From Nematostella vectensis (taxonomy: Eukaryota > Cnidaria > Anthozoa > Actiniaria > Edwardsiidae): DNA of 64,000 bases. The DNA is taken from contig NC_064047.1 of the NCBI RefSeq assembly GCF_932526225.1, positions 4,031,501 to 4,095,500 of the forward strand. The letters are read 5' to 3'. The notes beneath the pieces were generated by a model. The model was not told the DNA's origin, ran no database searches, and was given only the letters and a program-made list of their open reading frames with translations. This document shows positions 35,301 to 47,300 of the stretch, piece by piece (the first letter of the stretch is position 1; the number at the start of each line of letters is the position of its first letter). The position numbers were made by a program, and so were the translations under genes.

Positions 35301-38300
35301 ATAACTTTTAAAATGCCGTGGAGATCCTCAAACAGGTACTCTTATGGCTGCTTTTGAATCGAGCACATCAATTGCGATAACTTTTAAAATGCCGTGGAGA
35401 TCCTCAAACAGGTACTCTTATGGCTGCTTTTGAATCGAGCACATCAATTGCGATAACTTTTAAAATGCCGTGGAGATCCTCAAACAGGTACTCTTATGGC
35501 TGCTTTTGAATCGAGCACATCAATTGCGATAACTTTTAAAATGCCAAGGGATTTGCTTCTCCTCAGAGGTGCCTAGATTAAAACCAAAAGTCAACTCACT
35601 GAAAAGACCTGGAAAAAGTTTTTAAAATTCCTTCGTAAACTGTAAACATGTCACCCAATAACCCTTACCTGTTAAACGACTTACAATCCAATTTGACCAC
35701 AACACTAGAGGTTCAGCTGTTATATTATCTGAAACAAATCAAGACAAAGTTGCAGTGGCATTTTTACACCTTTGTCAAAACACAGTAGTTTCGTCAACGT
35801 TTCCCTAATTTCACCACGCCTACGCAGACCTCCTAGTTTGTCTACAGCTTTTCTGTAGTCCTTTTAATTTTACTCCGTATTATTATCTCCCAGGAAAAGC
35901 GGCTGAAACAGTACAAGCAGTCCCTGGAGCTTATTCTCCAGGATTATTTCAGCGTGTGCACCAAGGTCCCTGCACCCTTGACACGCCTACTGACCCCCCA
36001 TATGGAGTCCGTTCAACATTACCTTCAGCCCGGCCTATCCACCTTGAATTGGAATAGCATGAACATTGACGCATATGTACACCAGGTATTATAGTGTGAC
36101 GCTCATTACCAAGGACAAAGCAACATTTAAGTGTTTCCTTGCCATGCTGGTTGGCTAGAGCTTATATCAATCGGGTATTAATATAGTCTTACCGGCCTCA
36201 TTGTGTTTATTAATGAGTTATGGGACGGAGATCTGGCGAGCCGAATGATAGCAGAAATGACTAAGCTAGTGGTGGAAGACAAGGTCCCAAGCAAGAGCAC
36301 ATCTAGGCCACATGGGAGGAAAACAATAGGAGCGCCCAACTAGTAGAGAAAAAGCGAATGAGTAATTTCCAACCACCCCCCTCTCCCACCTTCTTGCTGG
36401 TGACCCTCTTAGAAAAAAGTGGATCCACTGCGTTTGTTCGCGCACACCATGCTATTTATCCTTTGTTTTCCAGGTACACACAGCCACGAATCGCCTTCGC
36501 GAGATCGTAAATAACATCGAAGATGTGATCAAGGAAGGTGTGGAGGAGAAGATCGAGGAGATCAGGCGCATTCTGCTGTTTGATCCCAAGCTTGCTTACT
36601 CCAAGGTAACATCAGAACTTCTTTATTTTGTTAAAGAGCCTCAATCAGCTGCGGTTTTTGTGATCCAAACAATCTACCTGTATGACACACAAAGGAGGAG
36701 ACTTGAACGACACAAAGAAAGAGACTTGCGTGACACGAAGGCGAGACTTGACACAAAGACGAGACTTGAATGACACAAAGAAAGAGACTTGCGTGACACG
36801 AAGACGAGACTTGCATGACACAAAGACGAGACTTGCGTGACGCAAAGACGAGGCTTGTGTGACGCAAAGACGAGACTTGCTTGACCCTAAGATAAGACTT
36901 GCGTGACACAAAGACGAGACTTGCGTCACACAAATACATGACTTGCGTGACACAAAATCGAGACTTGCGTGACACAAAAACGAAACTTGCTTGACACAAT
37001 GACAATACTTGCGTGACACAAAGACGATATTTGCGTGACACAAAGACAAGACTTGCGGAACACAAATACGAGTTGTGTTTGTGTGCAAAGACGAGACTTG
37101 GGGGAAGCAAGAAAAGAAAAACCGATCGCCCCACCAATCTCCTTGAGCGCCCCTAGGCCCTTGACCCAGCACTCATGCGGCTCAACAAAATCGCTCGAGT
37201 TGTACAGACCCAGTTCGTATTCATCAGCTAGTTTGGGGAGGTAGAGCCAAAAGTTACTGACTTCTGCAGTTGTGATGTCCCTACCTACTTAAACTTAAAC
37301 TTGAAGATGTTATGTTGTTATCCATTTTCCTTGTTATTTTTAGTGTAGTACGTAATCTTGTGTAAAACTGAGATGAATGTTATTGCTAATTGTTAAATTA
37401 TTCTTAAGATGTGTGTTTTGTTTTTCAGGTTTGGCAGGTTGAAGATTTCGTGGAGGCCGAGGGTAAAGCAATCAAGGCACTGGGAAGAGTTTTATACGAC
37501 TTAGTCAAAGATGTGGAAAATGCACTTCAGGTGAGTATAAAGGAGATATGAATACAAGAACAAACAAAATTAACGGCAGATAGAGGGGTTAATAAACGTA
37601 TTGACGTTTTTACGGAAAAACAGACGAAGAAGCTGCCAGCGACTTATTAAAAACTGTCCATACTCCTTTGTTATAATAAATGAAAATTCAACGGTTTATT
37701 CGCAAGAAACTTAAACAAAACAAACAAAAAATAACAATCCACGAATGAAGTCTGATATCTTATTGATGATATTTGATTGGAAAAATATTGAATTCGCCGA
37801 TGGAAATGGATGATTTGTATGAATTGGCATTGAGCGGGAGCATAAAATGGCGGGGTGATTTGCCTTTAAAACCATAAATAATTCGCGTTCTCGACATCTA
37901 ATTTATGAATCATTGGCTTGGTTTGTTCACTCATGAATATTTCGTATTCCCCTTTACAGGAAGTCATAGCCATCGCCCACCAGCGCCGTATCACTTCCCC
38001 TGGCAGTCCCCTTCTGACCCCTACCCCCTCAGCCAGCTACGGGATCGACCAGATGGGTCACACCACGCCCCGTCAGACTCGCATCGGAACCATTATGTCA
38101 TCGGCACCCCCGACGCGCGTCACCACTGCTGTCAGTGGACTCACCGAGGAATCAGTGATCGGGGATATTTTTGGTCACTATTGCAGCTTGGTTTTTGACG
38201 CGGTGCTGGCTTCAATTGTGTCGTCGCTAAGGCTTGTGGGGGATTGTGTTAAGCCGCTGGGCAGGGCAGTTAGTGGTATCCAGTACATGGGCTCAAGGTG

Positions 38301-41300
38301 AGTTGTGGCTTCATTGTGGCGTGATTTTACTACTCTTGATGTCCAGTCATGAAATCCTGCTTACTATTAAGCTTAGGAACCAGCGATTTAAGAGGACTTT
38401 CAGATTATAATTGAAAAACAGGGATAGCTATGTAAATTGTTAAAAAATTGCTTCGATCCCCACTGGACTCCCCTTGAACCTGGCACGAAATCGTCCCTGC
38501 ACTTAAAAGCGAAAGCATCCCTGCTTCAAAAAGAGTGATAAATTGTGAAGAGTTGTGATATCACCAGTTCGCTTGTAACACATGGGAGGGGGGCTGAAGG
38601 ACTTAAGCTCCCCCCCCCCCCTTCCCTACATAACATAGTTTCTCATACATACTTTGTAGTTCAGCCCCCATAATACAAATTCACTTATAAGCTTTCACTT
38701 CAAAAATACGCTGCGCGCCCTATGTGATTGGAGTGATTCTAATAGCGCCAAGTGTTTTGTTAGACTTTTCTCAAAGGGAAATGTTATTCTGTCTTCCAGG
38801 AGTGACTGGGATGATTCCGACAACGAGTCTGAGATGAGTGACTTCTCCGGGTCGGTTAAGAGTTCGTGGTCAGTCACAAACCAGGATGAGCTGCTCAAAT
38901 TCGAGGTAGTAATTCTCCTTACGGTATTATTGTGTCTCCCTATGATAGGGTTGTGAGAAATCGGATTAATGATCATTTTGTTTTCTTTAGTTTTTTTCAA
39001 ATCTTTCCAGTTTTTCCATCTCATTTCAAAGCTTTACAATCAAAAACATCCCCGAGTATAATTGCTTGTTTTGGTCTGTGTCTACGATGATCCATGTCTA
39101 GGGCTTACTTTGATTAAACACCTCTAATATCAAAATAGAGTTTTGTCTCTATTCATTGGTGGTTCACATGATCTAATAACTTGTCCACATGATCAATAGA
39201 CGTGTTAACGCGATTCTTGAATTTCTCCACGTGTGATGTTTGTTGATTCGCATTTTAATCAACCCCTGTTGACGTTCGGTTCAACATTTCGTCTGTGGTG
39301 GAGCCTTCCTTATCCGTTCAAAATATCTCTGAAGTTGTTCACGTGATACTTAAACTTCCACGTGTTGTGATGACTCATTCACGTGATCTGCACCCCAGCT
39401 TCAATATCGGTTTCAGATTCCTTACGTCGTGGTGGAGCTGTCTCTGTCCATTCAACTTATCTATGATTTTTCCCCGTGTTATAATGACTCATTTACAATT
39501 TTACTTGTCCACGTGATACCTTGACCTTTTTTACGTGTCACAATGACGTGATCTGCACCCCAGATTGACAATCGGTTGAACATCCCTGACGTTGTGGTGA
39601 AACCGTCCTTATCTGTCAATCCATCTCTAAATTTTTTGCCGTGTTATAATGACTCATTAAAATTTGAATCTGTCCACGTGAAACTTGAACGTTTTCACGT
39701 GTCTTAATGACGTGATCTGCATTCAGGTTGACGTTCGTTTTAACATCCCTGACATCGTGATAGAGCCGTCGCTATCCATGATCCAAGATGGCGTCAATAA
39801 GGTCGCCCTGGGCGTGGTCAACGTGTCCCGCGGGATCATGTGGTGGGCTGCTGACGTCAACGAGTCATTCCACGGGATGGTGTCACGTGATAACAAGGTT
39901 CAGGCTCAGCTGCAAGATCTGTCCAGTTCAATCACGAGTGAGTCACGCTTTTTAAAGGATGTCAATAACCCACGCCTTTGTTATTGTTAATCATTGAAAA
40001 TACAGCGGTTTATTCGCGAGGAAACTGATATGTTATTGACGATATTTGATTGAAAATATCTTGGTTACTTGATTGAATTAGTCGATGGAAATGCATTCTT
40101 TGAGCCGGCGTTGAGCGGGACTTTAAAATGGCGGCGTGTTTGGCCTTCTTGAAAGCTGTACATATAAAATATAGTTTCGAAGCGCTTCATATTATATAGC
40201 TGACCAAGTGCAAATATAAGCACAAGTTTGCGTTTTAGATTCTGCTAGTGAAAGTACCCCAATACCACCTCCTGTTTCCCTTTTTTGTCGTAGATATAGA
40301 GATCTCAAAGGATCAATCCGAATATTTTATTCTTTGGAGGGAAACGAGTTTGAATGAAATTACGTTGAAAATTTTATAGTGGCAATCTGCTTTTACTGTG
40401 GCGTCTGCCAGTTGTAGTGAAATCTTTTTTTATCGTTCAGGCCTTCAATCTACGGTTGATCATCAACTGCTCAAGTTTCGCCGCTACGACTTCCTGTGGA
40501 AAGACGACATGCATGCATTGTACCACTCCTTCGTTGAAAGCGACCCCGGCACTGCCAGGTAAGGTTGCACCAAGGGATCCATGTGTCGTAACTTGGTTTG
40601 GTTTATGGGTAATCCTGATCTCTGAAAGATCAATGAAGCACTGCGGGCCATTACCTGGATTTTCAGAGTGCAACAGAAGCAAATATGGTGTCTGTCTTCT
40701 AAAGAATGGTATAATTAACCTTTGAGGGTGGGGATCGGAAGATCCTGAAAAAAAACTGCACTGCAATGATGACTACCAAAAGACAAAAAAGATTCCTGCC
40801 CTAGGGGAACAGAATCTTGGTCACACAAAATCATTCCCTCAAAAATTGAATGGTCTGTCCTGTGGGCATTTTTCAGCAACCAAAACTGAACAGTCGGATT
40901 GCCTGTTCTGAAATGGTCGCCCTAGAAATAAAACATGATTCCTGTCCGAATAGTCATGTCCTGAGGACAGGATTCGAGAGGTCTATCATAGAATTCTCCT
41001 GACTTTTGTCCACGAAGAACCAAAACACCGCCATTATATTAAATAAATAAAAATAAGAATTTCACAGTCTTGCTTTGATGTTTCTCCAGGTTTAAGGAGG
41101 AGATCGAGAAGTTGCAGGCGATCGAGGAAGACGTGCTTGGTATCCCTGAGCGTTTGGGGATCGGTTCCGCCTGCCTCAACACCTCGCCCATCAAGGACTC
41201 ACTGCACGGACTCTCAGTCGCATGGAAGATGCGATATTCCACGCAGCTCCACGAGGAAGCTAAGGTAACATAAAACATTCATGTGTGCGATACTCAACTT

Positions 41301-44300
41301 AGCTCCACAAGGAAGAGAAGGTAACGAAAGACCTTCATGTGTATGATTACCTCTGCAAACACGAGCCTTGGGTAGCGCAGTTTGCAGAGCGTTACCCTGT
41401 GTAGTGAATGTGCATCTCACCACTAGGTTCCATGTTCGACTCACGGCTCCAATGTTAGTTTAGTTTATTGGTTCACGCCTCGGGTCCGGGGTGACAATGT
41501 AAACCTTTTTTTCTTTCTGTTCCTTTTCTGCTACCATTATGTCATATTTTTTATTTTGTAAATTCACGTTGCATAATATATTTTATCGTTTTGCTGCATA
41601 GATTCAACTCCTCTTCAACTGCAATTTTTTTTTCATTTTAAATTCGATAAGATCGTGACCACCCGTATTGAGGTCTACAGCAGTCTTTCAGCAGATATTT
41701 TCTATTGTTTTGTTAATGGTAGTACTATATAACGGTGCCCTTGCTATACTTTAGAGTGACCGCAACCTCAGCTTACTCAAACTTGCACTTGTTTTAGATT
41801 GAACTTGACAAGATCGTGACCCAGCGTATTGAGATCTACAACCGCCTTTCTGTTAGTTTTTGTTACTGTCAATTTATCTTGGCAGGTACTGTATAACAGT
41901 ACCTTCACCATACCATAGATTCACCGTTATCCCACCTTACAAAACCTTGCACTTGTCTTCGATTGACTTTGACATGATTTGAATCTGAAGCCGTCATTCA
42001 GAAGAGATTCTGAAGAGATTTTCTATCTCTGTGTCAATTAACCAAACTTTATAACGACAGTTTTACCATACCATAGATTCACCGTTATCCCACCTTACAA
42101 AACCTTGCACTTGTCTTCGATTGAGTTTGACATGATTTGAATCTGAAGCCGTCATTCAGAAGAGATTCTGAAGAGATTTTCTATCTCTGTGTCAATTAAC
42201 CAAACTTTATAACGACAGTTTTACCATACCATAGATTCACCGTTATCCCACCTTACAAAACCTTGCACTTGTCTTCGATTGAGTTTGACATGATTTGAAT
42301 CTGAAGCCGTCATTCAGAAGAGATTCTGAAGAGATTTTCTATCTCTGTGTCAATTAACCAAACTTTATAACGACAGTTTTACCATACCATAGATTCACCG
42401 TTATCCCACCTTACAAAACCTTGCACTTGTCTTCGATTGAGTTTGACATGATTTGAATCTGAAGCCGTCATTCAGAAGAGATTCTGAAGAGATTTTCTAT
42501 CTCTGTGTCAATTAACCAAACTTTATAACGACAGTTTTACCATACCATAGATTCACCGTTATCCCACCTTACAAAACCTTGCACTTGTCTTCGATTGAGT
42601 TTGACATGATTTGAATCTGAAGCCGTCATTCAGAAGAGATTCTGAAGAGATTTTCTATCTCTGTGTCAATTAACCAAACTTTATAACGACAGTTTTACCA
42701 TACCATAGATTCACCGTTATCCCACCTTACAAAACCTTGCACTTGTCTTCGATTGAGTTTGACATGATTTGAATCTGAAGCCGTCATTCAGAAGAGATTC
42801 TGAAGAGATTTTCTATCTCTGTGTCAATTAACCAAACTTTATAACGACAGTTTTACCATACCATAGATTCACCGTTATCCCACCTTACAAAACCTTGCAC
42901 TTGTCTTCGATTGAGTTTGACATGATTTGAATCTGAAGCCGTCATTCAGAAGAGATTCTGAAGAGATTTTCTATCTCTGTGTCAATTAACCAAACTTTAT
43001 AACGACAGTTTTACCATACCATAGATTCACCGTTATCCCACCTTACAAAACCTTGCACTTGTCTTCGATTGAGTTTGACATGATTTGAATCTGAAGCCGT
43101 CATTCAGAAGAGATTCTGAAGAGATTTTCTATCTCTGTGTCAATTAACCAAACTTTATAACGACAGTTTTACCATACCATAGATTCACCGTTATCCCACC
43201 TTACAAAACCTTGCACTTGTCTTCGATTGAGTTTGACATGATTTGAATCTGAAGCCGTCATTCAGAAGAGATTCTGAAGAGATTTTCTATCTCTGTGTCA
43301 ATTAACCAAACTTTATAACGACAGTTTTACCATACCATAGATTCACCGTCACCTCACCTTACCCAAACTTGCACTCGTTTAATATTGAGCTTAACGATAT
43401 CGTTACCCACCTTAACACAAAGTACAGCCGTCTTTCAGAGAACGATTTACTCTTTTGTCAATTTACTATACTATGTTCCCTAGAGTCACCATTGCCACTA
43501 AACCTTGCACTTGTTTTAGATTGAACTTGACAAGATCGTGACCCACCGTAACGCAATCTACAGCCGTTTGTCTCAGCCAGTAGTAACGCTAGATGAGCTT
43601 CACAGCGCGTTTGAGCTTCTCCAGGAACTTGGAGACATGGAAAACACGATAGATGACGTTTACCTGCCAGTGGAGAACATATACACCAAGCTCAGGTATG
43701 TCATGATGTCTTCTGGCTTAGGTGGTAATACGTGTGGCTCAATCGGCAATATGTGTGTCTCATTGGGAAAAATGCCTGGCCTAATTGGCAGTATTCCTGG
43801 CTCAATTGGCAACATGTATGGCTCAATTGGCAATATGTATGACTCAATTGGCAACATGTATGGCTCAGTTGGTAATATGTATGACTCAATTGGCAATATG
43901 TATGGCTCAATTGGCAACATGTATGGCTCAATTGGCAATATGTATGACTCAATTGGCAACATGTATGGCTCAGTTGGTAATATGTATGACTCAATTGGCA
44001 ATATGTATGGCTCAATTGGCAACATGTATGGCTCAATTGGCAATATGTATGGCTCAATTGGCAACATGTATGGCTCAATTGGCAATATGTGTGTCTCATT
44101 GGGAAAAATGCCTGGCCTAATTGGCAATATGTATGGCTCAATTAGCAATATGTATGGCTCAATTGGCAACATGTATGGCTCAATTGGCATTATGTATGGC
44201 TCAATTGGCAACATGTATGGCTCAACTGGCAACATGTATGGCTCAGCAATTGGCAATATGTGTGGCTCAATTGGCAAAATGTATGGCTCAATTGGAAATA

Positions 44301-47300
44301 TGTATGGCTCAATTGGCAATATGTATGGCTCAATTGGCAACATGTATGGCTCAATTGGCAATATGTATGGCTGAATTGGCAATATGTATAGCTCAATTGG
44401 CAATATGTATGGCTCAACTGGCAACATGTATGGCTCAACTGGCAACATGTATGGCTCAGCAATTGGCAATATGTATGGCTCAACTGGCAATATGTACGGC
44501 TCAATTGGCAATATGTATGGCTCAATTGGTAACATGTATGGCTGAATTGGCAATATGTGTGTCTCATTGGGAAAAATGCCTGGCCTAATTGGCAATATGT
44601 ATGGCTCAATTAGCAATATGTATGGCTCAATTGGCAACATGTATGGCTCAGCAATTAGCAATATGTATGGCTCAACTGGCAATATGTACGGCTCAATTGG
44701 CAATATGTATGGCTCAATTGGCAATATGTATGGCTCAACTGGCAATATGTATGGCTTTATGGGCAATATTTGTGTCTCATTGGGAAAAAAGCCTGGCCTA
44801 ATTGGCAATATGTATGGCTCAATTAGCAATATGTATGGCTCAATTAGCAACATGCATGGCTCAACTGGCAATATGTATGGCTCAACTGGCAACATGTATG
44901 GCTCAATTGGCAACATGTGTGGCTCAATGTGTAAGGTGTGTTTCAATTGGCAATATGTATGGCTCAATTGGCAATATGTATGACTCAATTGGCCATATAA
45001 GTGTGGCTCAATTGGAAATAAGGAGCAAGTGTCGGTAATTTTTGCCAAAAGTTCTGGTAAAGTTGCTTTTTGGATCTTTCTTCTTTCGTGAGTGAAAAGG
45101 TGAATTGAAAAAAAAAAACTCTGGGTTTCAGAAGCTGGGAAACTGACCATTGATTCTTTTCTCTAGGGAATACAAGCTAAATCTCCCACGTAAAGAGGTG
45201 GAAGAGGTCGACAGTCTTCGAGATGAGTGGGTCAAGCTCATGGAACTTGCTGAAAAGGTAGGCATTACTGGGGCTTTACTTGTCATGACTATCCTCTAAG
45301 CAGGACTTAGTTACTAGTCATATTTATTCCACTACACACTTAAAGGGGCGCGTGCACATTTTCGTGTTATTTCGGAAAGCTCGAGAGCAGTGAAAATCAA
45401 ACGGAGCAGCTGAAATAACCATCAAGCCTATGATATTTTGATCTAATATAAATACATATAGCATATCTGTCAAAATGACAATTGTGAGTATAATGTAATT
45501 AGATTTTAATGATAGTGGTCATCTTATTATCTTTTCATAATTGTCAGGTTCGAGAGGAACTCCTAGTAAAGAAGCGTGGCATGTTTGAACAAGAGCTTGA
45601 TAAAGAAGTCAAGGTATGTTAATTTTAAAATGTAAAGGGTGATGGAGACCCTCTATGCAGCTTCGCTTTCAGGCAAGAGGTCACTAGGTTGAATCCGGTG
45701 CAGCTTAGCTTGGCCATTCTTGTGAGGGTTAAAAACCTGGCTTTATACATTGGGGACTTTTAGTACCTTATCCTTTCGGATAATTCTATTATTTTGATTG
45801 GAGACTTCCTTCACACTCATGAAGTTACACTACCAAAAATAACAGTGAAGAGAGGAGAGCAAGCGGGCGTTGGTACCGGCGAAGCCAACAGACACATACG
45901 GATGCGGGAGCTTCTGTTAATCATTAGTTCCAATGCACTGACAAATGTATGGCAATGTTCTCTTCTATTGCTTATCCTTGATAACGCTCCAGTAGCCTCG
46001 ATCGTTTCAGACAATGGCAAGCATAAATTTGACGGTGTGTTGGACAACCCCCCCCCCCCCCCTTTATCGTACTTATTGTATCCAGTATCCTATTCTCATT
46101 TCTATTTCCCCGTTGTCCTGCAGGCTTTTGTGGTGAACGTAATTCAGTTTCGTAACAGCTTCGACTCGCAAGGACCTGGTGTCCCTGGGGTGCGACCGGC
46201 AGAGGCTGTCGCCCGGCTTCACGCTTTTCAGCAGCAGTACACCCAGTACGAGTCGCATCGAAAGACTCTAGATGCCGTACAACAGCTGTTTGGCATCGTA
46301 CCTACACCATTCCCTGAGCTGGACAAGACCGGAGAGGTGCGAATCTCTTCTAGCTTCTACCACTTCCTCACAACTTATTTCACCTCCTGCCTTTGTCTGG
46401 CTGCATTCTTTCAATTCTTTTCCATTTTTATATGCTTTATACTGTAAAGCTTCCATCCGTTCTTCGCGACTTCCTTTCCCCCCTACTGTTCCCTCAAGTT
46501 CCCCTAACTCTCCTGTCTATTCGTCACCATTCCTTCTTACTTCCTACACCTCGCCTCGTCCTCGTACCCCTCGCTTCTTTTGTTTGTAGCTTGTTCTAAT
46601 AACCAGGCGTTCCTTTAATTCCACAGGAACTCCAACTTCTTGGGCACCTTTATGGCCTGTTCCAACAGTTCATATCATTCGATCAGAGGTAACATTTGTT
46701 ATTCCTACCTCGTTATTAAGGACAATCCCGATCAGAGATAGCTAAATCTGTGTATTTTCACCCGCTTAATAAGGACACCGCTATAAAGACGCATTCTTAC
46801 CAGTTTACTTCTGGATGGCCGACGGAAACCTTAACCGTTAAACACGAGGTTCCCATATAATTGTGAAAGCTCCCCCCACCCCCGGGCTCAAGAACAATCA
46901 GTTATTAATCAGCCGTCAATGAGTCAACATGTCAGGACAATTGCTCTGAGCGCTAAATTCAAATTTCATATTCTAAACCAATTTAAACATCACTCATAGA
47001 CTTGTTCACCTAAAATGTTCCTATTTATAGTAAAGTTATGCTATACCAAGCTGTGCGCGCTCTAAAATACGAGCATTTTCATCACAGCGCGATAATAATT
47101 TATGCAGATGCGTCAGATTACGAACAGCGTACAATTTTAAATTTTGCACCGAAATTGTGAGTGGACATCAAATGACTAACTTATCAATCTCTTAACACAA
47201 CTGTCTTGTTACTTTTTTACCAAAAAAAGTTTTATTCCAGCCGACTGAGGCTCAGAGATAAGTTATTTTACAGGAGGCTCATAATTTGTGACTGCTAGCG

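Noticed and set aside
31588-35545. CRISPR-like array (52 regular repeats)
   Set aside because: Units are contiguous and identical throughout with no unique spacers, and they derive from a eukaryotic exon-intron junction.
40294-40380. Possible exon after TTGTCGTAG reading NIEISKDQSEY
   Set aside because: No convincing donor, and exon 17 joins exon 18 in phase without it.
43660-45150. 496-residue minus-strand frame of PIEPYIL-type repeats
   Set aside because: It is the antisense reading of the stopless 21-bp minisatellite in dynein intron 20; its ends fall in an exon of the other strand and in intron, with no start context or other domain.
45640-45780. tRNA-like segment with GGTTGAATCC
   Set aside because: Only a B-box-like word is visible; no A box at the right distance and no paired stems.
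46272-46599. Proline/serine-rich plus-strand frames after exon 23
   Set aside because: C/T-rich intron sequence leading to the exon 24 acceptor; the exon 23 donor at 46337 is strong and phase continues correctly.
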